Below are positions 35,349 through 44,060 of a stretch of DNA of 64,000 nucleotides, piece after piece. The DNA comes from JBLMYQ01 sp050258375 (GTDB lineage Bacteria > Bacillota > Clostridia > Acetivibrionales > UBA4821): NCBI GenBank assembly GCA_050258375.1, contig JBLMYQ010000002.1, positions 1-64,000 on the forward strand, in the 5' to 3' direction. A model generated the notes under the pieces. The model had not been told where the DNA came from, searched no databases, and was given only the letters and a program-made list of their open reading frames with translations. Position 1 is the first letter of the stretch. Every line of letters starts with the position of its first letter. The translations under genes were made by a program, and so were the position numbers.

Positions 35349-36215
35349 TTACAGTATATGTTTCAGATACTCAGCAAGTGCTTCATCCCACCCCGGCATT
35401 ATATTAATATTTTGGAGCTTTAGCATTTTATTTTCCAAAGCTGAAAAGCTTGGTCTTTTTGCTTCTGTTCTATACTCATTACTAGAAATCGGAATAACAT
35501 TGATATTTATTCCTGCTTGTTTAAATATTTCCAGAGCATAATAGTACCAGCTTGTCATTCCTTCACAGGTCGCATGATATGTCCCAAAATAAGGATAATT
35601 TATTAGCTCAAGAATTTGATATGCCAAATAATAAGTATTTGTCGGCGTTCCAATTTGGTCATTTATTACCTTCAGTTCATGCCTTTGTTTTGAGAGATTC
35701 AGCATTGTTTTTACAAAGTTTCCACCCTTTGCTTTACTTCCTCCATATCCAAAAAGCCACGCTGTTCTGATAATATAATATTTGTTTGTCACTGTAGTAA
35801 GAACCCGTTCTCCTTGTAGCTTACTCATTCCATAAATGTTTATAGGATTAGGCGTATCGAACTCACTATAGCCTACAGTCTTATTTTCTTTTTTACCGTC
35901 AAAAATATAATCTGTCGATATATGTACTATTGATGAATTTAGCTCATTTGAAATTACACCAATATTTCTTACCCCCAATGTATTAACTGAATAAGCCTTA
36001 TCCGGCTCCTTCTCACAGTCATCAACCTTATGAAAAGCAGCGGTATTAATTATTACTTCTGGCATAATCTCTTTCAGGACCTTATAAGATATATTAAAAT
36101 TAGTAACATCCAAATCTGCATGCGTAAGAGGAATAATCTCAAAATTAAATTTCAAATTTGCTCTTTCAATATCACTTCCAAGCTGACCTGCTGCACCAAT
36201 AAGCGCTATTTTCAT
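35349..36215 (-). CDS. rfbD: dTDP-4-dehydrorhamnose reductase RmlD
   Basis: RmlD reduces dTDP-4-keto-L-rhamnose to dTDP-L-rhamnose with NAD(P)H. The 288-residue SDR-type product starts with IGAAGQLGSDIE (cofactor glycine motif), has STDYIFDGK (about 105) and YGMSKLQGE with the catalytic YxxxK, plus IIRTAWLFGYGG. The length is standard. Together with rfbC it supplies activated L-rhamnose for the glycopolymer exported by the neighbouring ABC system. Confidence 0.95.
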   Translation of the reverse strand: MKIALIGAAGQLGSDIERANLKFNFEIIPLTHADLDVTNFNISYKVLKEIMPEVIINTAAFHKVDDCEKEPDKAYSVNTLGVRNIGVISNELNSSIVHISTDYIFDGKKENKTVGYSEFDTPNPINIYGMSKLQGERVLTTVTNKYYIIRTAWLFGYGGSKAKGGNFVKTMLNLSKQRHELKVINDQIGTPTNTYYLAYQILELINYPYFGTYHATCEGMTSWYYYALEIFKQAGININVIPISSNEYRTEAKRPSFSALENKMLKLQNINIMPGWDEALAEYLKHIL

Positions 36216-36280
36216 AAATATCTAATCCTTCCATTATCTCTTAAATTCTTGCTTTCACTTACCTGTTCAAGCCTGCGGAA

Positions 36281-37303
36281 CTATAAAATCTCACCATTAT
36301 TACCAACAACCGATTTAATATGTTGATTCCAATCCAGAAGGGTCTTATACCAGTTTACAGTTTTTGTTTTTGGATCATCCCATCTGATGGTACCCTTCTC
36401 CATCTCATTCCAAATTTCTATTGCCCCAGCTTCAAAGTCATATTCTGTTGTATATCCTAAAACCATATTGATTTTATCAAAGCTCACTCTATAAGAACGC
36501 ATATCAGGCTCTCCATACCATTCATATTCAAATGGTTTATTAAGTCCCTTGGCTACTTTCTTTGCAAGTTCAAGAATCTGTATATTCAAATCATTTGCAC
36601 CCACATTGAATATCTGACCGTTAACCTTTTCTTTATTACTTTCCATAACCATAGTAAAGGCTTTCGAAGTATCCTTAACATGAACAAATGGTCTCCATTG
36701 GCTTCCATCCCTTAGAACCTTAAAACGACCAAGCTTATAATATGCTCCAACCATTCCGTTTACTGCAATATCAAATCTCATTCTATATGAAAAGCCATAA
36801 ACAGTTGCCTGTCTTAAAACTGATACTGTATAATTTTCATCAGCTAAAGAAAGTACCGCTTTTTCGGCAAGGTAATTTGCTTCTGCATAAGTAGTAAGAG
36901 GATTAACCGCAGATTGCTCATCCAATATCCCATCCTGAAACCCATAAACACTGCATGAGCTTGCAAGGATATATTTTTTAACCCCTGCAAGCTTTGCCAA
37001 CTGAGCTATCCTTGCCCTTCCAAGATAATTTATATCTATAGTCTTCTGAGGATCAATCTCGCCAGCAGGGTCATTTGATATTGCTGCCAAATCCATTACC
37101 GTATCAACATTATCAAATATCCCCTTACCAACATTCCTTATATCTCCTCTAATTAATTCAGCTTTGTTTTTTATATTCTCAAGACTATGATCTGTAAAAT
37201 AAAATCTATCCAAAACCCTTACTTGATAACCATTATCTATAAGCATTCTTACAAGTATAGAACCAATATATCCGGCGCCGCCTGTAACCAATACTTTTCC
37301 CAT
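36281..37303 (-). CDS. NAD-dependent sugar-nucleotide epimerase/dehydratase
   Basis: The 340-residue extended-SDR product has VTGGAGYIGSILV at the N-terminus, DLAAISNDPAGEID, ASSCSVYGFQDG and the catalytic NYLAEK (YxxxK), then RQATVYGFSYRMRFDIAVNGM and QWRPFVHVKDTSKAF. This set is typical of sugar-nucleotide epimerases or 4,6-dehydratases of surface-polymer loci. The specific substrate cannot be told from sequence. ATG 37303 follows GGAGG. It opens the epimerase-rfbD-rfbC-exporter transcription unit, separated from manC by a terminator. Confidence 0.88.
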   Translation of the reverse strand: MGKVLVTGGAGYIGSILVRMLIDNGYQVRVLDRFYFTDHSLENIKNKAELIRGDIRNVGKGIFDNVDTVMDLAAISNDPAGEIDPQKTIDINYLGRARIAQLAKLAGVKKYILASSCSVYGFQDGILDEQSAVNPLTTYAEANYLAEKAVLSLADENYTVSVLRQATVYGFSYRMRFDIAVNGMVGAYYKLGRFKVLRDGSQWRPFVHVKDTSKAFTMVMESNKEKVNGQIFNVGANDLNIQILELAKKVAKGLNKPFEYEWYGEPDMRSYRVSFDKINMVLGYTTEYDFEAGAIEIWNEMEKGTIRWDDPKTKTVNWYKTLLDWNQHIKSVVGNNGEIL

Positions 37304-37454
37304 AAAATCCTCCAGATTCTTCTTAACACTAAATCTTATTCTTTATTGTTTATACTTATTATCTGGCAAAAGATTTTATTCCCTAAATATATTCAAGTAA
37401 AATGCTTATTCACTGCATGTTTAGGACATTTAAAATACGTTGGGGAAAAAATAA

Positions 37455-37477
37455 AAGGTTACTGTTAAAGTAACCTT
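37455..37477 (-). terminator. Terminator after the mannose-1-phosphate guanylyltransferase gene
   Basis: AAGGTTACT (37455-37463) pairs with AGTAACCTT (37469-37477). The minus strand goes on with TTTATTTTTT. It divides the polysaccharide locus into two transcription units. Confidence 0.7.
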
Positions 37478-37499
37478 CAGGCTATTGACAAACTGACCA

Positions 37500-38897
37500 T
37501 TAATCAGTGTAACCTTCTTCTATATTATCGGTTTCGAACCTTATAACGTCATCCTCTTCAAGATATAGTCCATTTTGAACCTCTATAATCTCCAAATCAA
37601 CCTTCCCGGGATTTTCAAGCATATGCCTTACTGCCTTGGGTATAAATATGCTTTCATTCTCACTAATAAATCTTTCTTTTTCGCCCATGATTATCTTTGC
37701 AGTTCCCTTAGTAACTATCCAATGCTCACTTCTATGGTAATGCAGCTGCATGAGGATTTTCTGTCCCGGGTAAAGCGTTATCTTTTTTACTTTATATCCT
37801 GCACCTCCTGCAATGACTCTATGATTACCCCAATGTTTATATGAAGTTGTATGTTCAACAGCCTCTTTTCTTTCCGATATTTTAAGTCTTTCTACAACCT
37901 CTTTGACCTTTTGCGATTCACCTTTTTTTGATACAAGGATGACATCATCAGTTTCCACAACAATCATATCCTCAAGCCCTATCCCTACAACCAGTCTATC
38001 CGCTCCTATTATCAGGGAATCAGAACAATCTATGGTCATACAGTCTCCATTTTTAACATTCTTATTTTCATCTTTTTGCATCGCATCATAAATAGCATCC
38101 CATGAACCTATATCATTCCAATATGAACTAATAGGTATGGTTACAACTCTTCTGGACTTTTCGGCAATTGCATAATCGATAGATATCGAGGGCATATCCT
38201 CAAATTTCTGAACAATCTCTTGATAAGAATTTTCCATAAACAGGTCATATATTTCTGGTTGATATAAGGCTAGTTCCTCTAAAAATGTATTAATAGAAAA
38301 GGCATACATACCTGAATTCCAATAATAATTCCCGCTTGTTACATATTGTTCAGCCCTCACCAAATCCGGCTTTTCAACAAATTCATCAACATTGTGCCCA
38401 TATTCCCATGGAAGCCCTACCTTTATGTAGCCATACCCTGTTTCAGGCTTATTGGGTCTGACTCCTATTGTTACGATTTTATTTTTTTCAGTGCCTTTAA
38501 TTACTGTTCTTACATCATTTACGAACAGATTCTTGGGCATAATAATATGATCAGATGGAGAAATAAAAAGTATTTCGTTTGTGTCTCCGGCCAGGTTATC
38601 AAGAATATACTTTGCTGCAAGAACTATTGCAGGCGTGGTATTTTTCGCAAAAGGCTCAAGAAGGACGTGGGCATTTTCTATATTACATTCTTTTATTTCA
38701 GCCTTAACATGATAATAGTACTCTTTATTTGTTACAACAATAATATCCTTGGGTTCTACAATATCAAGATATCTATTAAAGGTTTGCCCTAAAAGGGTTT
38801 TATCTGAACCTATTTTTAAGAATTGCTTCGGGAAACTTGTTCGTGATAAAGGAAACAGCCTGCTCCCTCCACCACCTGCAAGTATGATTACTTTCAT
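37500..38897 (-). CDS. manC: Mannose-1-phosphate guanylyltransferase with cupin domain
   Basis: The enzyme makes GDP-mannose from mannose-1-phosphate and GTP. The 465-residue product has the nucleotidyltransferase opening IILAGGGGSRLFPLSR and FPKQFL, then SPSDHIIMP, KPETGYGYIK and FVEKPD. The C-terminal cupin (QLHYHRSEHWIVTKGTAKI, about 390-430) is the phosphomannose-isomerase-type domain of bifunctional ManC/CpsB enzymes. ATG 38897 (MKVIILAGG) follows GGAGG. An upstream extension is not supported. It provides GDP-mannose for the local glycopolymer. Confidence 0.93.
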   Translation of the reverse strand: MKVIILAGGGGSRLFPLSRTSFPKQFLKIGSDKTLLGQTFNRYLDIVEPKDIIVVTNKEYYYHVKAEIKECNIENAHVLLEPFAKNTTPAIVLAAKYILDNLAGDTNEILFISPSDHIIMPKNLFVNDVRTVIKGTEKNKIVTIGVRPNKPETGYGYIKVGLPWEYGHNVDEFVEKPDLVRAEQYVTSGNYYWNSGMYAFSINTFLEELALYQPEIYDLFMENSYQEIVQKFEDMPSISIDYAIAEKSRRVVTIPISSYWNDIGSWDAIYDAMQKDENKNVKNGDCMTIDCSDSLIIGADRLVVGIGLEDMIVVETDDVILVSKKGESQKVKEVVERLKISERKEAVEHTTSYKHWGNHRVIAGGAGYKVKKITLYPGQKILMQLHYHRSEHWIVTKGTAKIIMGEKERFISENESIFIPKAVRHMLENPGKVDLEIIEVQNGLYLEEDDVIRFETDNIEEGYTD

Positions 38898-38975
38898 GCT
38901 TTTGAAACCTCCATTTGGATTGTTAGTAATATTATTCTCCAAATCTTCAGATTTTAAAAGCATAGAGGAATAATG

Positions 38976-40802
38976 CTAATATTTTTCTTGCAATTTCTTC
39001 CCGAATAAGCGGTCATATTCAATCAGCCAATATTTATCCATAAGCTCTTTATATTTTTTATCATCACCATTGTAAAGGTTCCCATCGGAATCAATTTTTA
39101 ATTCGTTTAAGAATCCAGGCAGTATACTATAAACATGATCAACGCATTTAAAATAAGGAGGAAGCTCTTTCCCTGCCATTTTTAACACAAATAACCCTAA
39201 GAATGAATCGCTCATATTATTGATTGTTTGCTTTTTTTGTTGAAAGTTAGACCATATGACAACAGGCACACTCCTCATCTTTTTAAATGCTTCAAGAGTC
39301 CACTTATGATTTTTTAATGAAAGATATCCGGTTTCTTGATAAAGATCGTAGCCCAACCCCGGCAGATGATCTCCAAAAAATATAACCATTGTAGGCTCTT
39401 CAAAATCATCCAGATAATCAACAAGCATTTTTAGTGATTCATCAGCATCCTTAAGACCTTGTGCATATGTTTCAAGTATATTTTTAAATTTGTCGGAAAT
39501 ATCTCCGGTTACCTTTATTTCATTTGTATCATATCTCTTTTGTTCATAAGCCCCATGATTCTGTGCTGTTATTGCATAAATAAAAGCCGGTTTGTCGCTG
39601 TTTTTTATCTGAGCAATAATTTCTTTTGATACTTCCGAATCCGAAATATAAAATCCTTTCTTTTTTGCTCTCTGCATTCCCTCACTGCTTATAAAGGAAT
39701 CAAAACCCATATTCTTATATACGCTGTTTCGGTTCCAGAACCACCCAAAATATGAATGTACTGCGGCTGTATAATATCCTTGCTCTTTTAATATGCTTGC
39801 AAGGGACAATATAGGCTCCTTAATAAATTGCTGATATGGTACTGAGCCTTGAGGAAGAAAGCTGGTGGAAAGTCCGGTTAATACCTCAAATTCAATATTA
39901 GCTGTTAATCCTCCATATTGAGGTGATAGCAGCCATCCTGAAGTATAATCCTTTTGGAGCTTACGGAATGTAGGTATTGGGTCGGCACTAAATGAAACAG
40001 AGCTTAAAAGAGTGGGATCCCAAAAGGCTTCGTTCATTACAAAAATTATATTCGGGTTTTTGGTAATTTGAACATTATCATCTGTGCTCCATTCATTCAT
40101 GACAGCAAGTACCTTTTTTTCAGTATAATCTGAAGGTTTTACAATTATTGTCTTTTTCATGTTTCTTAAAAACGAAAGCGCCATTCCGTTTTTTTTGTAG
40201 TTTTCATCCGGAACCCAACCAATATCAGACATCCCTGCATTAACTAAAAAGTTGTCCAATACAACAATATTAAAATGTGAAATGGTTAAAAGTATTAATA
40301 AAGCGATAAGACCTGCTGATGCCCGCGAAAAATAACCCAGCTTCAGTTTTGGCAGAAATGGTTTTGAAAATATTATTAATAGGCTTGCAATGATTATTAT
40401 AAAAATAACTATAAGCCCTGTATCTTTTATGACAAGGGGAAAAATATTGATTCTTTCCTTTTCTGTTATAAGCTCCCACGGAAAAAGCGGATTACCATAG
40501 AATTTTTGCTTATAATAGCTGGCAAGGGAAATAAGCAGTAAAACAGCATAGCTTATACTGCTGCTAATATAAATACATCCAAAAACAGAATAAAGAACCA
40601 GCGTCAAAGAAAAAACAAGAATAAAGTTGGTTATAAAAATTTGAGGTGCAGAAAAACACCAGGAAAAGGTATCTGCAAAGTCCTGCCTATGCACAAATTC
40701 AATCGAAAAAGTCAATATCAGGCACAATGCTGCAAAAATTATAACAGCAGTGATATTATTCTTTTTCTTTTTAGTATTATTAAAATCCTCTAATAAGCTC
40801 AT
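38976..40802 (-). CDS. LTA-synthase-like phosphoglycerol transferase, copy 1
   Basis: The 608-residue product has five N-terminal membrane helices (about 1-190) and a large extracellular sulfatase-like domain: NPNIIFVMNEAFWDP (metal Glu), SPQYGGLTANIEFEVLTG (nucleophile Thr), TAQNHGAYE and FFGDHLPG (metal Asp/His). Such enzymes move phosphoglycerol from phosphatidylglycerol to a polymer or glycan. The start at 40802 is chosen because GAGGGG lies 9 bases upstream, while the ATG three codons earlier touches it. It is about half identical by eye to the next gene upstream, a tandem duplication. Confidence 0.92.
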   Translation of the reverse strand: MSLLEDFNNTKKKKNNITAVIIFAALCLILTFSIEFVHRQDFADTFSWCFSAPQIFITNFILVFSLTLVLYSVFGCIYISSSISYAVLLLISLASYYKQKFYGNPLFPWELITEKERINIFPLVIKDTGLIVIFIIIIASLLIIFSKPFLPKLKLGYFSRASAGLIALLILLTISHFNIVVLDNFLVNAGMSDIGWVPDENYKKNGMALSFLRNMKKTIIVKPSDYTEKKVLAVMNEWSTDDNVQITKNPNIIFVMNEAFWDPTLLSSVSFSADPIPTFRKLQKDYTSGWLLSPQYGGLTANIEFEVLTGLSTSFLPQGSVPYQQFIKEPILSLASILKEQGYYTAAVHSYFGWFWNRNSVYKNMGFDSFISSEGMQRAKKKGFYISDSEVSKEIIAQIKNSDKPAFIYAITAQNHGAYEQKRYDTNEIKVTGDISDKFKNILETYAQGLKDADESLKMLVDYLDDFEEPTMVIFFGDHLPGLGYDLYQETGYLSLKNHKWTLEAFKKMRSVPVVIWSNFQQKKQTINNMSDSFLGLFVLKMAGKELPPYFKCVDHVYSILPGFLNELKIDSDGNLYNGDDKKYKELMDKYWLIEYDRLFGKKLQEKY

Positions 40803-40878
40803 AACAAACATCCCCTCTTAGCATAACCGTCTTTTTACAGTCTACTAAACGGAAGAGCGTTCATATCTAAAGATTCTT

Positions 40879-42732
40879 TTATTTAACCTTTTCCTGAAAA
40901 TTTTTTCCAAACAACCGGTCATATTGGAGCAGCCAATATTGGTCTTCAATTTTCTTGAAGGTTTTGTCATTTATTCCGTGCAAGCCGCCTTTAGAGTCAA
41001 TCTTTAACTCTTTCAAGCATCCTGGCAAGGTTTTATATATGCTGTCAAGAAACTTAAAATAAGGAGGCAGTTCTTTACCTAACATTTTCAGGACATATAC
41101 TCCAAAGAACGAATCACTGATATTTTCTACCACTTGTCTTTCTTGCTTATAGTTTGTCCATATGACAAACGGCACACTTCTCATTTTCTTAAAGTCCTCA
41201 AGGGACCACTCTGCCTCTTTATCTGATGGAATGTAACCGGTTTGAGTATATACCCAATAATCATAGCCCAAAAGCGGTAAATGATCGCCAAAAAACACTA
41301 CCACTGTGGGCTCTTGCGATTTAGAAGCAAAATCCATCAGGGTTTTTAATGCTTTATCTGCATCATTTATTCCTTGTGCATAGGTTTCAAGTACATACTT
41401 TGAATATTCAGAAAGCTTTCCTTTAACTTTTATTTCATTTTTTTTGTATCTTTTTTCTCCATCATATGGTCCATGGTTTTGCATTGTAACCGCATAAACA
41501 AAAACCGGTTTTTTATTACTCTCAATTTGGTTGATGATTTCCTTTGTAACCTCATCATCAGAAATGTAAAGACCTTTATACTTCGGGCTTTTCATTTTCT
41601 CACTGCTTATAAATGTATCAAAGCCCATATTCTGATAAACATTATTTCTATTCCAGAACCATCCCAGATATGAATGCACTGCAGCTGTAGCATACCCCTG
41701 TTCCTTAAGTATATTCGGTATTGAAAGAATTGACTTCTTTACATACTGCTGATACGGAATCGAGTCCTTAGGCAAAAAGCTTAGAGAATTTCCTGTCAAA
41801 ACCTCAAATTCAACATTTGCGGTCAAGCCTCCATACTGTGGGGAAATAACATTTCCTGTTGTAAAGCTCTTTTGAATCTCGTGAAAGGTAGGAATCGGAT
41901 CAGTTTCAAAAGAAATTGATTTTATTTTAGTAGGATCCCAGAAAGCTTCACTCATAACGAATATTATATTCGGGTTTTGTGGATTTTGTGGTTTTTCCTT
42001 TTTATTAGCAATGTTTTCATTTAATACTTTGATAACATTAGCTTCGGAATATCCTTCCGGTTTTGAAACTACTGAATTTTTTATATTTCTAAAAAATGAA
42101 AGTACAACTCCATTTTTTTTGTAGTTCTCCTTTTGATTCCAGCCGATTTCTCCAATTCCTTGCTTCGAAAGCATATTGCTCAGAAAAACAGGTTTTATAT
42201 ATGAAACAGTAGTTAATAAAAAAAGAGCTAAAACACCTATTAATATACGTTGATAATACCTGAGCTTTAGCTTTGGTAAATAAAATCTTAATACAGCTGT
42301 CAGTATGCTTACAAAAATTATAGCAAAAAGAACAATAAACGCCTTTTTTTGATTAAGCATCGGGAAAATGTTCATTCCTTCTTTTTTAATAAGCAAGTCC
42401 CAGGGAAATACCGGCTCTCCGCGGAATCTTTCCTTATAATAGCTGGCAAAGGAAAGAATCAGGAGGGCAAAATAACTAATAGTACTGCTTACATATATGC
42501 ATCCGCAAATAGCGTAAAACACAAGCATAAACAGAAAAACCACTGCCCAGTTTGCCAAAAATATTTTTAGTGAAAATATGCTCCATTTAATTGTTTTTAA
42601 AAGTGAATAGTTATGATGGATAAACTCAACCCCGAAGGTCAGAACCAAAGAAAGCATCAGGAAAATACCAAAAGCTATAAGATTACTATATTTATGCTTT
42701 TTCAAATTATTCAAGAAATCAAAAACCTTCAT
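40879..42732 (-). CDS. LTA-synthase-like phosphoglycerol transferase, copy 2
   Basis: The 617-residue paralogue of the preceding enzyme has the same plan: five membrane helices, then a sulfatase-like domain with NPNIIFVMSEAFWDP, SPQYGGLTANVEFEVLTG, TMQNHGPYDG and FFGDHLPLLG. All metal and nucleophile residues are kept, so both copies should be active. A linker rich in Lys/Pro/Asn near 240-250 differs. ATG 42732 follows AGGGGG. It sits between the flippase and copy 1 in one transcription unit. Confidence 0.92.
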   Translation of the reverse strand: MKVFDFLNNLKKHKYSNLIAFGIFLMLSLVLTFGVEFIHHNYSLLKTIKWSIFSLKIFLANWAVVFLFMLVFYAICGCIYVSSTISYFALLILSFASYYKERFRGEPVFPWDLLIKKEGMNIFPMLNQKKAFIVLFAIIFVSILTAVLRFYLPKLKLRYYQRILIGVLALFLLTTVSYIKPVFLSNMLSKQGIGEIGWNQKENYKKNGVVLSFFRNIKNSVVSKPEGYSEANVIKVLNENIANKKEKPQNPQNPNIIFVMSEAFWDPTKIKSISFETDPIPTFHEIQKSFTTGNVISPQYGGLTANVEFEVLTGNSLSFLPKDSIPYQQYVKKSILSIPNILKEQGYATAAVHSYLGWFWNRNNVYQNMGFDTFISSEKMKSPKYKGLYISDDEVTKEIINQIESNKKPVFVYAVTMQNHGPYDGEKRYKKNEIKVKGKLSEYSKYVLETYAQGINDADKALKTLMDFASKSQEPTVVVFFGDHLPLLGYDYWVYTQTGYIPSDKEAEWSLEDFKKMRSVPFVIWTNYKQERQVVENISDSFFGVYVLKMLGKELPPYFKFLDSIYKTLPGCLKELKIDSKGGLHGINDKTFKKIEDQYWLLQYDRLFGKNFQEKVK

Positions 42733-42744
42733 TATAAAAGCCCC

Positions 42745-43974
42745 CTAAATCTTTACTACATCTTCTCTCTGTATACCCTTATCTTGTTTTGTCCGTAATA
42801 TTATATTAAATAAATTTATTACAAGCAGGCTTGCTCCTATTCCAAGCAATATATATAATACCTGATAAATAGTCTGATGGTAAATAGAAATCAATATTAT
42901 TTCAGCTGTACTACCTAAAACCATAGTCCAGACAGAAATAGTATTTTTATTTACAGCAAGATTAAAATTAGCCAATACATTAAGCAAACATAAAGGCAGC
43001 ATTGCCAAAGATATCAGCTTAATATATGGAAGTGCAGTTAAAAACCTTTCTCCGAAAAATATTTTTGTTATAATCTCAGGGAATATATAAATCACTGCGA
43101 TACCTGCTGTACAAACAACAGCACTGTATAAAACTGCTTTTTTAAGGGATGTATAAACATCGCTATTAAGTACGTTGGCTTCTGTAACAATCGGGAACAT
43201 TGCCATTACAACAGCTGAAGGAAAATAAAATATAACCCTTCCAAATATTGCTGCCGCTCCGTAAATACCTGATTCCTGTGGAGAAAAATAGTGTTTTATC
43301 ATAATCATATCAATATTTGTTAACAGCATCATGCACAAAGTAATAACAAATATAGGAATACCATATTGCAAGGCTTTTTTTCTGCCAAGCGCAGCCGTTT
43401 TCTCTCCATTGATAGTAAAATTACCTTTTATCAGCCAAAACCCATATACTACTGAAATTATATTGCCGGCAAGCAGTGCACCCAAAGCGCCTTCAAGGCT
43501 ATAACCAATTATAACAAATATTACTCCTAAAACAAGTCTGAAAACATAACTTACAGCATTTACAATTCCCAATTGCCAAAATTTTTTAGAGCCTTGAAAC
43601 GTTCCAAGCGAAATTGGCAGAAGAAAAGCTGCTGCAATAGCCAATATTACATACACGACAAAGGATAGCTTTTCAACCTTCAAGTACCACCTGATTACCG
43701 GAGAAACTGCTAAACTTGCCGCGGTTATAACTCCTGTAAATACGCTGATATAGAAAAATGTTTTTCTAAGGAAAAATCCTATTTTGTAATTCTCGCCGGC
43801 AGCTGAATATTCGGCAATATATTTAGATACAACCAATGCTACTGCTGTCCCCGGAACAGATGCTATATTAATCAATGATAATAGCGCATTAAATGCGCCA
43901 TATTCATCATAAGGCAATAACCTTCCCATAATTATTTGATAAAGGTAATTGCATATATTTGCTATCATCATCAT
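42745..43974 (-). CDS. Polysaccharide flippase (Wzx / MOP superfamily)
   Basis: The 409-residue frame from ATG 43974 encodes about 12 hydrophobic helices with the MOP-flippase start NYLYQIIMGRLLPYDEYGAF and repeated amphipathic loops. The frame is open upstream to 44025 and would add ITRLKELEKGSLIIFT, a typical flippase N-terminus, directly behind AAGGGG at proper spacing. However, the available start codons there are ATA. The given start is the conventional one and the true N-terminus is probably upstream. It should flip lipid-linked repeat units for the Wzy-like protein upstream. Confidence 0.88.
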   Translation of the reverse strand: MMMIANICNYLYQIIMGRLLPYDEYGAFNALLSLINIASVPGTAVALVVSKYIAEYSAAGENYKIGFFLRKTFFYISVFTGVITAASLAVSPVIRWYLKVEKLSFVVYVILAIAAAFLLPISLGTFQGSKKFWQLGIVNAVSYVFRLVLGVIFVIIGYSLEGALGALLAGNIISVVYGFWLIKGNFTINGEKTAALGRKKALQYGIPIFVITLCMMLLTNIDMIMIKHYFSPQESGIYGAAAIFGRVIFYFPSAVVMAMFPIVTEANVLNSDVYTSLKKAVLYSAVVCTAGIAVIYIFPEIITKIFFGERFLTALPYIKLISLAMLPLCLLNVLANFNLAVNKNTISVWTMVLGSTAEIILISIYHQTIYQVLYILLGIGASLLVINLFNIILRTKQDKGIQREDVVKI

Positions 43975-44060
43975 TGTAAAAATTATTAAACTTCCTTTTT
44001 CAAGCTCTTTCAGTCTTGTTATTATAAGTCACCCCTTGTATAGCTTAAAGTGTAAGCTCC

